7,721 nucleotides of DNA, from contig JASHWY010000071.1 of NCBI GenBank assembly GCA_030043835.1, forward strand, positions 1-7,721, written 5' to 3'. The notes under the pieces are model-generated. The model saw only the letters and a program-made list of their open reading frames with translations. It had not been told where the DNA came from and made no database searches. Position numbers and translations under genes: made by a program. Shown piece after piece: positions 1-5,910 of the stretch (position 1 is the first letter of the stretch; each line of letters begins with the position of its first letter). The stretch comes from Thermoplasmata archaeon. GTDB taxonomy: Archaea > Thermoplasmatota > Thermoplasmata > Lutacidiplasmatales > UBA184.

Positions 1-718
1 TCTCGACCGGACCCGGACCCTCGTGGACGCCTCGAGCGGCAACACCGCGGTCTCGTACGCGATGCTCGGGGCGCGCCTGGGGTTTCCCGTGGAACTCATC
101 CTCCCGCGCAACGCGTCTCCCGACCGCGTCGCTCGGATCCGGGCATACGGCGCGTCGGTCGTCTTCACCGACCCCGGCGATGGGACCGACGGGGCCCAGC
201 TCGAGGCGCGACGGCGAGCGGAGGGCGACCCGGGCCGATACTTCTTCGCCGATCAGTACAACAATCCCGCGAACCCGGAGGCGCACTTCCGAACCACCGG
301 GCCGGAGATCTGGGAGGCCACGAGAGGCCGGGTCACCCACTTCGTGGCCGGGGTCGGAACCGGAGGTACGATCTCGGGCACGGCTCGGTTCCTCAAATCC
401 CAGGATCCATCGATCCGCGTGATCGGCGTCGAGCCCGCGGGGCCGATCCACGGTCTCGAGGGCCTGAAGCACCTCCCGACCGCGCTGAGGCCCTCGACGT
501 ACGACGGTCGGCTCGTCGACGAGACCGTCCGCATCGAGACCGAGGAGGCCGAACGGACCTGCCGGCGCCTCGCTCGCGAAGAGGGGCTCTCCGTGGGACC
601 GTCGTCCGGGGCCGCCGTCACTGCGGCGATCCTCGTCGGGCGTGCGATTCAGGGTTCGGTCGTCGTGACGCTTCTCCCCGACGGGGCGCGTCCGGAGTCG
701 ACCCGGGGCGAGCTATGA
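1..718 (+). CDS. cysM: Cysteine synthase, fold-type II PLP enzyme (CysM/CysK family), 5'-truncated by window edge
   Basis: The protein makes cysteine by beta-replacement on an activated serine, using PLP. The frame is open from base 2, so the gene starts outside the window. About 238 residues are visible of a family length near 300, and the N-terminal part with the PLP-binding lysine is missing. Visible motifs are the substrate loop SSGNT (codons 32-46), the PLP-phosphate loop GVGTGGTISGT (about 350-382) and the C-terminal GPSSGAA that contacts the pyridine ring. The GTG at 23 lies inside the conserved strand before SSGNT and is not the true start. The gene overlaps the JAMM gene by 4 bp (ATGA), and the CysO-E1-rhodanese gene follows. 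This context favours a CysM that takes sulfur from a protein thiocarboxylate over a sulfide-using CysK. By my recalled alignment, a lysine (codon 467-469) sits where mycobacterial CysM has the arginine that reads the phosphate of O-phosphoserine. The family is certain; the sulfur donor is inferred. Confidence 0.9.
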   Translation, partial: LDRTRTLVDASSGNTAVSYAMLGARLGFPVELILPRNASPDRVARIRAYGASVVFTDPGDGTDGAQLEARRRAEGDPGRYFFADQYNNPANPEAHFRTTGPEIWEATRGRVTHFVAGVGTGGTISGTARFLKSQDPSIRVIGVEPAGPIHGLEGLKHLPTALRPSTYDGRLVDETVRIETEEAERTCRRLAREEGLSVGPSSGAAVTAAILVGRAIQGSVVVTLLPDGARPESTRGEL

Positions 719-1179
719 GGGGGGTCGAGCTCTCGCCCTCGCTCCGGCAAGCGATGGAGCGGCACGCCCAAGGCGCCTACCCGGATGAATGCTGTGGGTT
801 CCTTCTCGGCAACGCCAAACCAATCGGCACGCACCGGACGATCCTCGACATCGAACCCACGCCGAACGAGTACGACGGAGAGCGTCGGCATCGGTTCGTC
901 ATCGGACCCGACGAGCTCCGGGCGATCGAGCGAAGGCTCGAAGGAACCGACCGAGAGGTTGTGGGCTTCTACCACTCACACCCGGATCACCCGGCCCGAC
1001 CCTCCCTCTTCGACCAGGAACACGCCTGGCCCTGGTGGACCTACCTTGTCCTCTCCGTCACGGCCTCGGGCGTCCCCGCGATCGGGGCGTTCGAGCTCGA
1101 CCCCGAGTCGGGATCGTTCCACGAGGTTCCGCTAGGGTCCACCGATCCTGAGAAGCCATCCGTGATGGCACCGAGGTAA
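715..1179 (+). CDS. mec: JAMM/MPN+ zinc metallopeptidase, Mec-like (carrier-cysteine peptidase)
   Basis: This 154-residue protein is a compact single JAMM domain. It has the full catalytic signature: Glu25 in YPDECCGFLLG, then H87-S-H89-P, seven residues after His89 to Ser97, and Asp100 two residues later (HxH-x7-S-x2-D). It is therefore predicted to be an active zinc hydrolase. Bacterial Mec cleaves cysteine from the C-terminal Gly-Gly of CysO, and relatives such as QbsD trim sulfur-carrier precursors. The ATG start overlaps the cysteine synthase stop as ATGA, with no good Shine-Dalgarno at normal spacing (a GGAG at 694-697 is too far), so it probably depends on translational coupling. There is no signal peptide or membrane segment, so it acts in the cytosol. 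The next gene encodes a carrier fused to its own E1, making it the obvious substrate. A general deubiquitinase-like role on modified proteins (SAMP type) is the alternative. Confidence 0.9.
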   Translation: MRGVELSPSLRQAMERHAQGAYPDECCGFLLGNAKPIGTHRTILDIEPTPNEYDGERRHRFVIGPDELRAIERRLEGTDREVVGFYHSHPDHPARPSLFDQEHAWPWWTYLVLSVTASGVPAIGAFELDPESGSFHEVPLGSTDPEKPSVMAPR

Positions 1180-1199
1180 CGGAGAGCCTAAGAACGAAC

Positions 1200-1206
1200 G
1201 GAGGAG
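1200..1206 (+). promoter_or_regulatory. Shine-Dalgarno site for the carrier-E1-rhodanese fusion
   Basis: GGAGGAG lies 10 nt before the ATG at 1217 in the 37-nt gap after the JAMM stop. It fixes the start at 1217 and places the ubiquitin-fold carrier domain in the protein. I see no convincing TATA element in the gap, so the three genes probably share a transcript. Confidence 0.7.
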
Positions 1207-1216
1207 AACCACGACG

Positions 1217-2701
1217 ATGGCGAAGGTCACGGTCAAGATCCCGACACCGCTGCGCTCGTTCGCGGGGGGAGCCGGCGAGCTCCCTGTGGAAGGGGACACG
1301 GTGGGCGCGCTCGTCCACCGGGTCGCGGAGCTCCACCCGGGACTTAAACGCCACCTGTTCACGCCCGAGGGGAGACTTCGGAACTTCGTCACGCTCTACT
1401 TGAACGACAAGGACGTTCGCTATCTCGACCGCGACAAGACGCCGGTGAAAGACGGCGACGTGGTCGCGATCGTGCCCGCAATCGCGGGCGGAGCGAGATC
1501 CAGCGCTCCTTCGCGGGCCGCTGGCCCCACGGGACCTGGCGTGCCCGCGTCGTCGGCTTCGCTATCGACCGACGATCTGCTGCGCTACAGCCGCCATATC
1601 CTCCTTCCCGAGGTCGGCCTCGCGGGGCAGAAGCGCCTCCGAGAGGCGAAGGTCCTTATCGTCGGGGCCGGCGGCCTCGGCTCGCCGACGTCGATGTACC
1701 TCGCGGCCGCGGGGGTCGGAGAGATCGGTCTCGTAGACTTCGACGCGGTCGACCTTTCGAACCTCCAGCGTCAGGTGCTGTACACCACCCCCGACGTGGG
1801 GCGCCCCAAGCTCACGGTCGCGAAGGAGCGGTTGGAAGCGCTCAACCCGGGCGTGCGGGTCGTCGCCCACGAGGAGCGGCTTTCCTCCGAGAACGCGTTC
1901 GACGTGCTTCGGCCGTACCACGTGATCGTCGACGGCACCGACAACTTCCCCACCCGCTACCTCGTCAACGACGCGTCGGTTCTCCTCGGGAAGCCGAACG
2001 TCTACGGCTCGGTCTACCGGTTCGAGGGGCAGGTGAGCGTCTTCGACGCGAAGAGGGGTCCGTGCTACCGATGTCTTTACCCCGAGCCGCCGCCCCCGGA
2101 CCTCGTTCCGTCGTGCGCCGAGGCGGGAGTCCTCGGGGTCCTGCCGGGGCTCGTCGGCATGCTGCAGGCGACCGAGACGGTGAAGCTCCTTCTGGGGGTC
2201 GGCGAGCCGCTCATCGGCCGCCTCGTTCTCTACGACGCCCTCACGCTCACGTTCCGGGAGCTCCACCTTCAGAAGAACCCCGAGTGCGTGATCTGCTCGC
2301 CGACCGCGACGCAGAAAACGCTCATCGACTACCCGGCGTTCTGCGGCGTCCCCACCCCCGGCGCGACCCCCTCGGGACCTAAGGTCCCCGAGATCACGCC
2401 CGAGGCGCTCGAGGCGGAGCTCGGTTCGGGCGAGCCACCGCTCCTTCTGGACGTGCGGGAACCGGAGGAGTGGGCGCTCGGCCACCTTCCCGGCGCCCAG
2501 CTCATCCCGAAGGGAGAGCTCTTGGAGCACGTCGACGAGCTCACCCGGGCCCGCGAGGTCGTCCTCTACTGTCGGAGCGGGTCCCGGTCCGGTCAGTCCG
2601 CGCGCCAGCTCCTTACCTTGGGCTTCACGAACGTGAAGAGCTTGAAGGGCGGGATCAACGCCTGGTCGGACGCGATCGATCCCACGATCCCGAAATACTG
2701 A
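1217..2701 (+). CDS. CysO/MoaD-like sulfur carrier - MoeB/ThiF E1 adenylyltransferase - rhodanese fusion
   Basis: This 494-residue three-domain protein should adenylate and sulfurate a ubiquitin-fold carrier. Residues 1-92 resemble CysO/MoaD: an IPTPLRSFAGG start, GDTVGAL, a YLNDKDVR strand and a VPAIAGG end with Gly91-Gly92. Residues 93-118 are an Ala/Ser/Pro/Gly linker. Residues about 119-378 are a MoeB/MoeZ E1: RYSRHILLPEVG, ATP loop GAGGLGSP (150-157), NLQRQ with Arg185, DGTDNFPTR with Asp242, and Cys300 in VPSCAEAGVLG at the Uba4/MOCS3 catalytic-cysteine position. CYRC (Cys283, Cys286) and CVIC (Cys357, Cys360) form a complete zinc site. Residues about 390-494 are a rhodanese with LLDVREPEEW and active loop CRSGSRSG (Cys452), which would supply persulfide sulfur. 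The E1-rhodanese half matches MoeZ over its whole length, including the Tyr C-terminus. The oddity is that the carrier's Gly-Gly is internal, so it cannot be adenylated without cleavage. Moco synthesis or tRNA thiolation are alternatives, but the neighbours favour cysteine synthesis. Confidence 0.93.
   Translation: MAKVTVKIPTPLRSFAGGAGELPVEGDTVGALVHRVAELHPGLKRHLFTPEGRLRNFVTLYLNDKDVRYLDRDKTPVKDGDVVAIVPAIAGGARSSAPSRAAGPTGPGVPASSASLSTDDLLRYSRHILLPEVGLAGQKRLREAKVLIVGAGGLGSPTSMYLAAAGVGEIGLVDFDAVDLSNLQRQVLYTTPDVGRPKLTVAKERLEALNPGVRVVAHEERLSSENAFDVLRPYHVIVDGTDNFPTRYLVNDASVLLGKPNVYGSVYRFEGQVSVFDAKRGPCYRCLYPEPPPPDLVPSCAEAGVLGVLPGLVGMLQATETVKLLLGVGEPLIGRLVLYDALTLTFRELHLQKNPECVICSPTATQKTLIDYPAFCGVPTPGATPSGPKVPEITPEALEAELGSGEPPLLLDVREPEEWALGHLPGAQLIPKGELLEHVDELTRAREVVLYCRSGSRSGQSARQLLTLGFTNVKSLKGGINAWSDAIDPTIPKY
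1487..1498 (+). other. Internal Gly-Gly junction of the fusion (candidate maturation site)
   Basis: Codons 91-94 read Gly-Gly-Ala-Arg. In free CysO and MoaD proteins the polypeptide ends at this Gly-Gly, whose carboxylate becomes the thiocarboxylate. Here the frame runs on into a low-complexity linker. The frame is open without any stop, so this is not two overlapping genes. An in-frame GTG at 1541 (codon 109) lies in the linker and could give a separate MoeZ-like product, but no Shine-Dalgarno precedes it. Cleavage after Gly92 is inferred. Confidence 0.5.
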
Positions 2702-2716
2702 GCCGACGACCCGGAA

Positions 2717-3328
2717 CTAGCTGGCGGCCGGCGCCGTCGCTTTTCCCGGGGCCCCCACGTCGATCGCTAGGGTCCCGCCGTTCGACCGCACGCGCCGGGA
2801 AAGCTCCCGGGCGAACGTCGGGACGTCGCGGGGAGAGATGAACAGAGGATAGGGTGGGGCGGCCATAAGGAGCCCTGCGGGCTCGGTGTGAAGGACATCG
2901 AACCTTCCGACGATCGGGCTCCACATCCGGCCATGCCAACCCCACGATCCGATGAACCCGGTCGGACTCAAGTCGCGGAGCGACGCGTACTCGATGCGGT
3001 AAATCGTCTCGAGGCGGACCTTCCTTCCCCCGAGAATCCTCCAGGCTCGCAAGTAGGTGTCATCGATCGAGTACCGCGTCGAGAGGTACCGGGCGAGGAA
3101 GAAGAAGAGAAGGGCGATGAGGAGCCCCGGGACCCATGCACTCGACGTCCCAAAGTCCCCCCTCAGGCCGACGGCCACGACGATCGCGAAGAAGATGTAG
3201 ACGCCGATGACCCCGGCCGAGTAACGGCCCCGGTCGTGGTAGCGACCTTTCGAATCGAGTCGGGGGGTGGGGGGAGACTCGACCGAGGGGGAGCTGCTGG
3301 GCGCTGCCGCCATCGCGGTTCCGGACAC
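2717..3328 (-). CDS. Two-helix membrane protein with bacterial-type PH-like domain
   Basis: This 203-residue protein has a Ser/Pro/Ala-rich N-terminal tail (about 1-27), two hydrophobic helices (about 38-55 and 65-82), then a mixed alpha/beta domain (about 84-180) and a low-complexity tail. The domain opens with STRYSIDD, has a basic strand GGRKVRLETIYRIEY, and ends with ISPRDVPTFARELSRR. The SPxDxxxF...L ending after two helices is typical of bacterial PH-domain membrane proteins (bPH families), whose function is mostly unknown. The start is GTG at 3328, supported by a GGTGAGGAG-type site at 3340-3348; an ATG at 3313 is an alternative five codons in. The gene converges on the fusion gene with 15 bp between stops. 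It is separated from ABCE1 by 99 bp, so it is probably its own transcription unit. No link to the sulfur cassette or exporter is visible. Confidence 0.78.
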   Translation of the reverse strand: MSGTAMAAAPSSSPSVESPPTPRLDSKGRYHDRGRYSAGVIGVYIFFAIVVAVGLRGDFGTSSAWVPGLLIALLFFFLARYLSTRYSIDDTYLRAWRILGGRKVRLETIYRIEYASLRDLSPTGFIGSWGWHGRMWSPIVGRFDVLHTEPAGLLMAAPPYPLFISPRDVPTFARELSRRVRSNGGTLAIDVGAPGKATAPAAS

Positions 3329-3427
3329 GCTTCCGAGCGCTCCTCACCGCGGAGCTTGTCTTAAACGCGTTTGACGGCCAGAGACCGTCGTGAGGCCTTC
3401 CGCAGCCCAATCGTCGGTCCGCTTCCC
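3329..3427 (-). promoter_or_regulatory. Intergenic region: candidate promoter of the PH-domain gene and 3' end of ABCE1
   Basis: This is the longest non-coding gap in the window. Read on the minus strand it holds CGTTTAAG (3360-3367), a possible archaeal TATA box, and a Shine-Dalgarno-like GGTGAGGAG at 3340-3348. A transcript starting about 25 nt from the TATA centre would begin near 3337, downstream of that motif, so the two signals do not fit together perfectly. A 10-bp perfect palindrome AAACGCGTTT (3363-3372) overlaps the TATA candidate. A 5-bp stem (3373-3377 with 3385-3389, 7-nt loop) lies after the ABCE1 stop but has no T-run, so it is weak as a terminator. Confidence 0.35.
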
Positions 3428-5203
3428 TCACGCCGATTCGTAGTAGTATTCGCCTTTCGCGCGCTGCTCGCGGTCGAGCACGGAGCCCTCGCGGTTGATC
3501 CTAGGCCGCATCGTCTCCGCGTCCCGACGGAAGGTGATGTCGACCGTCGCGAGGAGGCGGTTCATCCCTTCGCGCATCGGGAACGGTCCCTCGCCGCGCC
3601 CGCGCGAGTAGTCGGAGGTCTCGGGCCGAAAGACGATGAGCGCGTCCGAAGCGAGGTCGAGGAAGTAGACGTCGTGGTCGACCACGAGGGCGCTCACCGC
3701 CTGCCGTTCGACCTGGCGCCGGAGGAGCCGCGCCATCGACATCCGCTCGTCGGCGTCGAGGTACGCGGACGGTTCGTCGAGGAGATAGAGCGTTGCCGGA
3801 CGGGCGAGCGCGAGCGCGACCGCTGCCCGCTGGAGCTCGCCCCCGGAGAGGTCGGGAAGCGCCACGTCGAGGATCTCGTCCAGGTGAAGGCCCGGGACGA
3901 GCTCCCGCTCGAAGAGCTTCGCGTCAAACGACGGGTCCTCGCTCAACGCCTGGGAGCGCTCGCGCAGGCTCGCGGGGCTCGTCGCCTTAAGGTACTGGGG
4001 CTTGTAGCTCACGGTGACCCCGGGGGAGACCGAGCCCACCGTCGGGGTCTCAACGCCCGCGAGCATCTTCACGAAGGTCGTTTTCCCGGTCGCGTTCGGT
4101 CCCACGACCCCGACCGTTTCCCCCTTCGCGAGCGAGCCCGCAGCGACGGAGCGGTGGAACTTCGGGAACTCCTTCTCGAGCGCGGGGAACTTAACGATGG
4201 CGTTCGCGCGAGCGGCCGCTTTCGGGGGGTGCGCGACGAATCGCACCGGCTCCGTTCGGAACCGGACGTTCTCGTCCTTGAGGTACCCCGTCAAGTACGT
4301 GTTGATCGCGGTCCGCATCGGGATCGGGTGGCTGATCACCCCGAAGGCGGCCGGTTCTCCGTAGAGGAGGTGCGCCTGGTCGGCGAGGTAGTCCAAGAGC
4401 GCGAGGTCGTGCTCGACGACGAGCACGCTCTTCGCCGCGCCCAATCGGCGGAGGACGCGAGCGATCTCGAGCCGGTGGACGATGTCGAGATAGCTCGACG
4501 GCTCGTCGATGAGGTAAAGGTCCGCGTCCGTCGCGAGCGTCCGCGCGATCGCGGCGAGCTGAAGCTGGCCGCCAGAAAGTTCGCCCAGCTTCCGGTCCTC
4601 GACGTGGGCGAGGTCGACCTCCCGGATCGCCTTCGCAGCGGCGTCCCCTCCGGCCTCGACGTAGCCGCGAACCGTCTCGTTCTCGTCGGCGATCCGGTCG
4701 ACGTACTGCGGCTTCAGCGCGGTCCGAAGCTCCCCCTTCGACACTCGGTCGAAGTGCGCCTTAAGCGCGGTTCCGCGGTAGTGCGCGAGGACCTTCGTCC
4801 AGTCGCCGGGAGCCTCGTAGTCGCCGAGGTTCGGGACCTCCACCCCGGCGAGGAGCCGAAGCGCGGTGCTCTTCCCGGTCCCGTTCGGGCCCACGAGCCC
4901 GGTGATTCCCTGCGTCGGCGGGATCGGGAGCCGGTAGAGGCGGAAGCCGTTGTAGCCGTACCGTTGCACGATCTCGGTCGGGTCCGCTTCGGGAGTGTTG
5001 AGGATCTTGATCGCATCGAACGGGCACTTGTGAACGCAGATCCCGCATCCGATGCAGAGCGTCTCCGAGATGATCGGTTTCCCGTTGGGACCCTCGACGA
5101 TGCACTCCTGCCCCATCCGGACCGGCGGACAGTACGCCTGGCACTCCCAACGGCACTCGGTGGGGTGGCATCGGTCGTTGAGGAGAATCGCGATCCGCGC
5201 CAC
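3428..5203 (-). CDS. ABCE1/Rli1 ribosome-recycling ATPase
   Basis: This 591-residue twin-ATPase splits post-termination ribosomes after aRF1/Pelota and acts in the cytosol on the small subunit. The start is GTG at 5203, giving VARIAILLND where the family begins MxRIA(I/V); GAGG sits 7 nt upstream. The open frame runs further 5', but only by reading over the upstream ATPase gene. The N-terminal domain has all eight cluster cysteines: 12, 17, 21, 25 and 50, 53, 56, 60 (two 4Fe-4S clusters). NBD1 has Walker A GPNGTGKS (105-112), signature LSGGQLQ (209-215), Walker B LYLIDEPSSYLD (229-240) and switch His265. NBD2 has GPNATGKTT (368-376), LSGGELQ (452-458), LYLLDEPSAYLD (472-483) and His510. The C-terminus carries the family pattern TFRRD...RPRIN...LDREQ...YYY. 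Length and motifs are canonical, with no sign of degeneration. The gene follows the exporter ATPase after only 2 nt. Confidence 0.98.
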   Translation of the reverse strand: MARIAILLNDRCHPTECRWECQAYCPPVRMGQECIVEGPNGKPIISETLCIGCGICVHKCPFDAIKILNTPEADPTEIVQRYGYNGFRLYRLPIPPTQGITGLVGPNGTGKSTALRLLAGVEVPNLGDYEAPGDWTKVLAHYRGTALKAHFDRVSKGELRTALKPQYVDRIADENETVRGYVEAGGDAAAKAIREVDLAHVEDRKLGELSGGQLQLAAIARTLATDADLYLIDEPSSYLDIVHRLEIARVLRRLGAAKSVLVVEHDLALLDYLADQAHLLYGEPAAFGVISHPIPMRTAINTYLTGYLKDENVRFRTEPVRFVAHPPKAAARANAIVKFPALEKEFPKFHRSVAAGSLAKGETVGVVGPNATGKTTFVKMLAGVETPTVGSVSPGVTVSYKPQYLKATSPASLRERSQALSEDPSFDAKLFERELVPGLHLDEILDVALPDLSGGELQRAAVALALARPATLYLLDEPSAYLDADERMSMARLLRRQVERQAVSALVVDHDVYFLDLASDALIVFRPETSDYSRGRGEGPFPMREGMNRLLATVDITFRRDAETMRPRINREGSVLDREQRAKGEYYYESA

Positions 5204-5205
5204 GG

Positions 5206-5910
5206 CTAGGCCTCGGTAACGTCCCCGACGATCGCCCCGTCCCGCATCGTGAGATGACGGCGGGCAATTCGAGAGACAACCGGATTGTGCGTCACGAGGA
5301 CGAGGGTCGCGGAGCGGCTTTGGCGGACCCGTTGCAACAGATCGAGGATCGCGTCCGTGCTCGCCGTGTCGAGCTCGCCGGTCGGCTCGTCGGCGAGGAG
5401 GAGTCCGGGGGAGTTCGCGAGAGCGCGGGCGATGGCGACCCGCTGCTCCTCGCCTCCCGAGAGCTGGTGGGGATACGCCCGCTCTCGACCCGAGAGCCCG
5501 ACCTCCTCGAGGAGCCCCGAGGCACGGCGATTGCGCTCGGTCGGCGGGACCCGCGCGGCGCGCATCGGTAACTCGACGTTCTCTCGGGCGGTCAAGGTGG
5601 GCAGCAGGTAGAACCGCTGAAAGATGAACCCGACCCTTTCGAGCCGAAGGCGGGCTCGGTCCCGCTCGCCCCGCGAGCCGACCGGGACCCCGTCCCAACG
5701 GACCTCACCGGACGTCGGGCGGTCGATGAGGCCGATGAGGTTGAGGAGCGTCGTCTTGCCGCAGCCGCTCGGCCCTTCGACCGAGAGGACCTCCCCGGGC
5801 GGGATCGTGAGGTCGACCCCCCGCAGCGCGCGGACCTGGTCTGGGCCGCCGGGATCGTACGTGCGTGTCGCCGCTTCGAGAGCGATCGTGGGAGCCGGCG
5901 ACGGGATCAA
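5206..5910 (-). CDS. ABC transporter ATP-binding protein, LolD/MacB type
   Basis: This 234-residue nucleotide-binding subunit belongs to the family that pairs with FtsX-fold permeases (LolD, MacB, FtsE). Visible motifs are Walker A GPSGCGKT (46-53), Q-loop Gln98, signature LSGGEEQR (150-157), Walker [13 protein letters not shown] (170-181) and switch His208. The PTGELD variant is typical of this subfamily, where PTGNLD or PTGALD is usual. The best start is TTG at 5910. It overlaps the permease TGA (TTGA), has GAGG 7 nt upstream, and has no better in-frame start before the conserved [10 protein letters not shown] strand. ABCE1 begins 2 nt after its TAG. It should energise the two FtsX permeases encoded upstream in the same operon. 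Confidence 0.95.
   Translation of the reverse strand: MIPSPAPTIALEAATRTYDPGGPDQVRALRGVDLTIPPGEVLSVEGPSGCGKTTLLNLIGLIDRPTSGEVRWDGVPVGSRGERDRARLRLERVGFIFQRFYLLPTLTARENVELPMRAARVPPTERNRRASGLLEEVGLSGRERAYPHQLSGGEEQRVAIARALANSPGLLLADEPTGELDTASTDAILDLLQRVRQSRSATLVLVTHNPVVSRIARRHLTMRDGAIVGDVTEA

Noticed and set aside
1493..1570. The carrier and the E1 as two separate genes.
   Set aside because: There is no stop between the domains, and the in-frame GTG at 1541 has no Shine-Dalgarno. A fusion with a flexible linker is the simpler reading.
1562..2530. A 322-codon minus-strand frame opposite the carrier-E1-rhodanese gene.
   Set aside because: It is an Arg/Glu-rich, low-complexity shadow of a gene with unmistakable domains on the + strand.
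2725..2744. GC-rich palindrome CGGCGCCG followed by TTTT after the fusion gene, as a terminator.
   Set aside because: The palindrome is only 8 bp, the T-run is short and does not follow it directly, and it lies inside the coding 3' end of the converging gene. Such matches are common by chance here.
3371..5209. A 612-codon open frame on the + strand opposite ABCE1.
   Set aside because: Its translation is dominated by Arg, Glu, Val and Asp with no recognisable domain. It mirrors the codon pattern of the clearly real ABCE1 gene, a common artefact of high-GC coding DNA.
5204..5698. N-terminal extension of ABCE1 to an upstream start at 5698.
   Set aside because: The extension reads over the LolD-type ATPase in another frame and has no homology features. 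The family N-terminus begins exactly at the GTG at 5203, which has its own GAGG.
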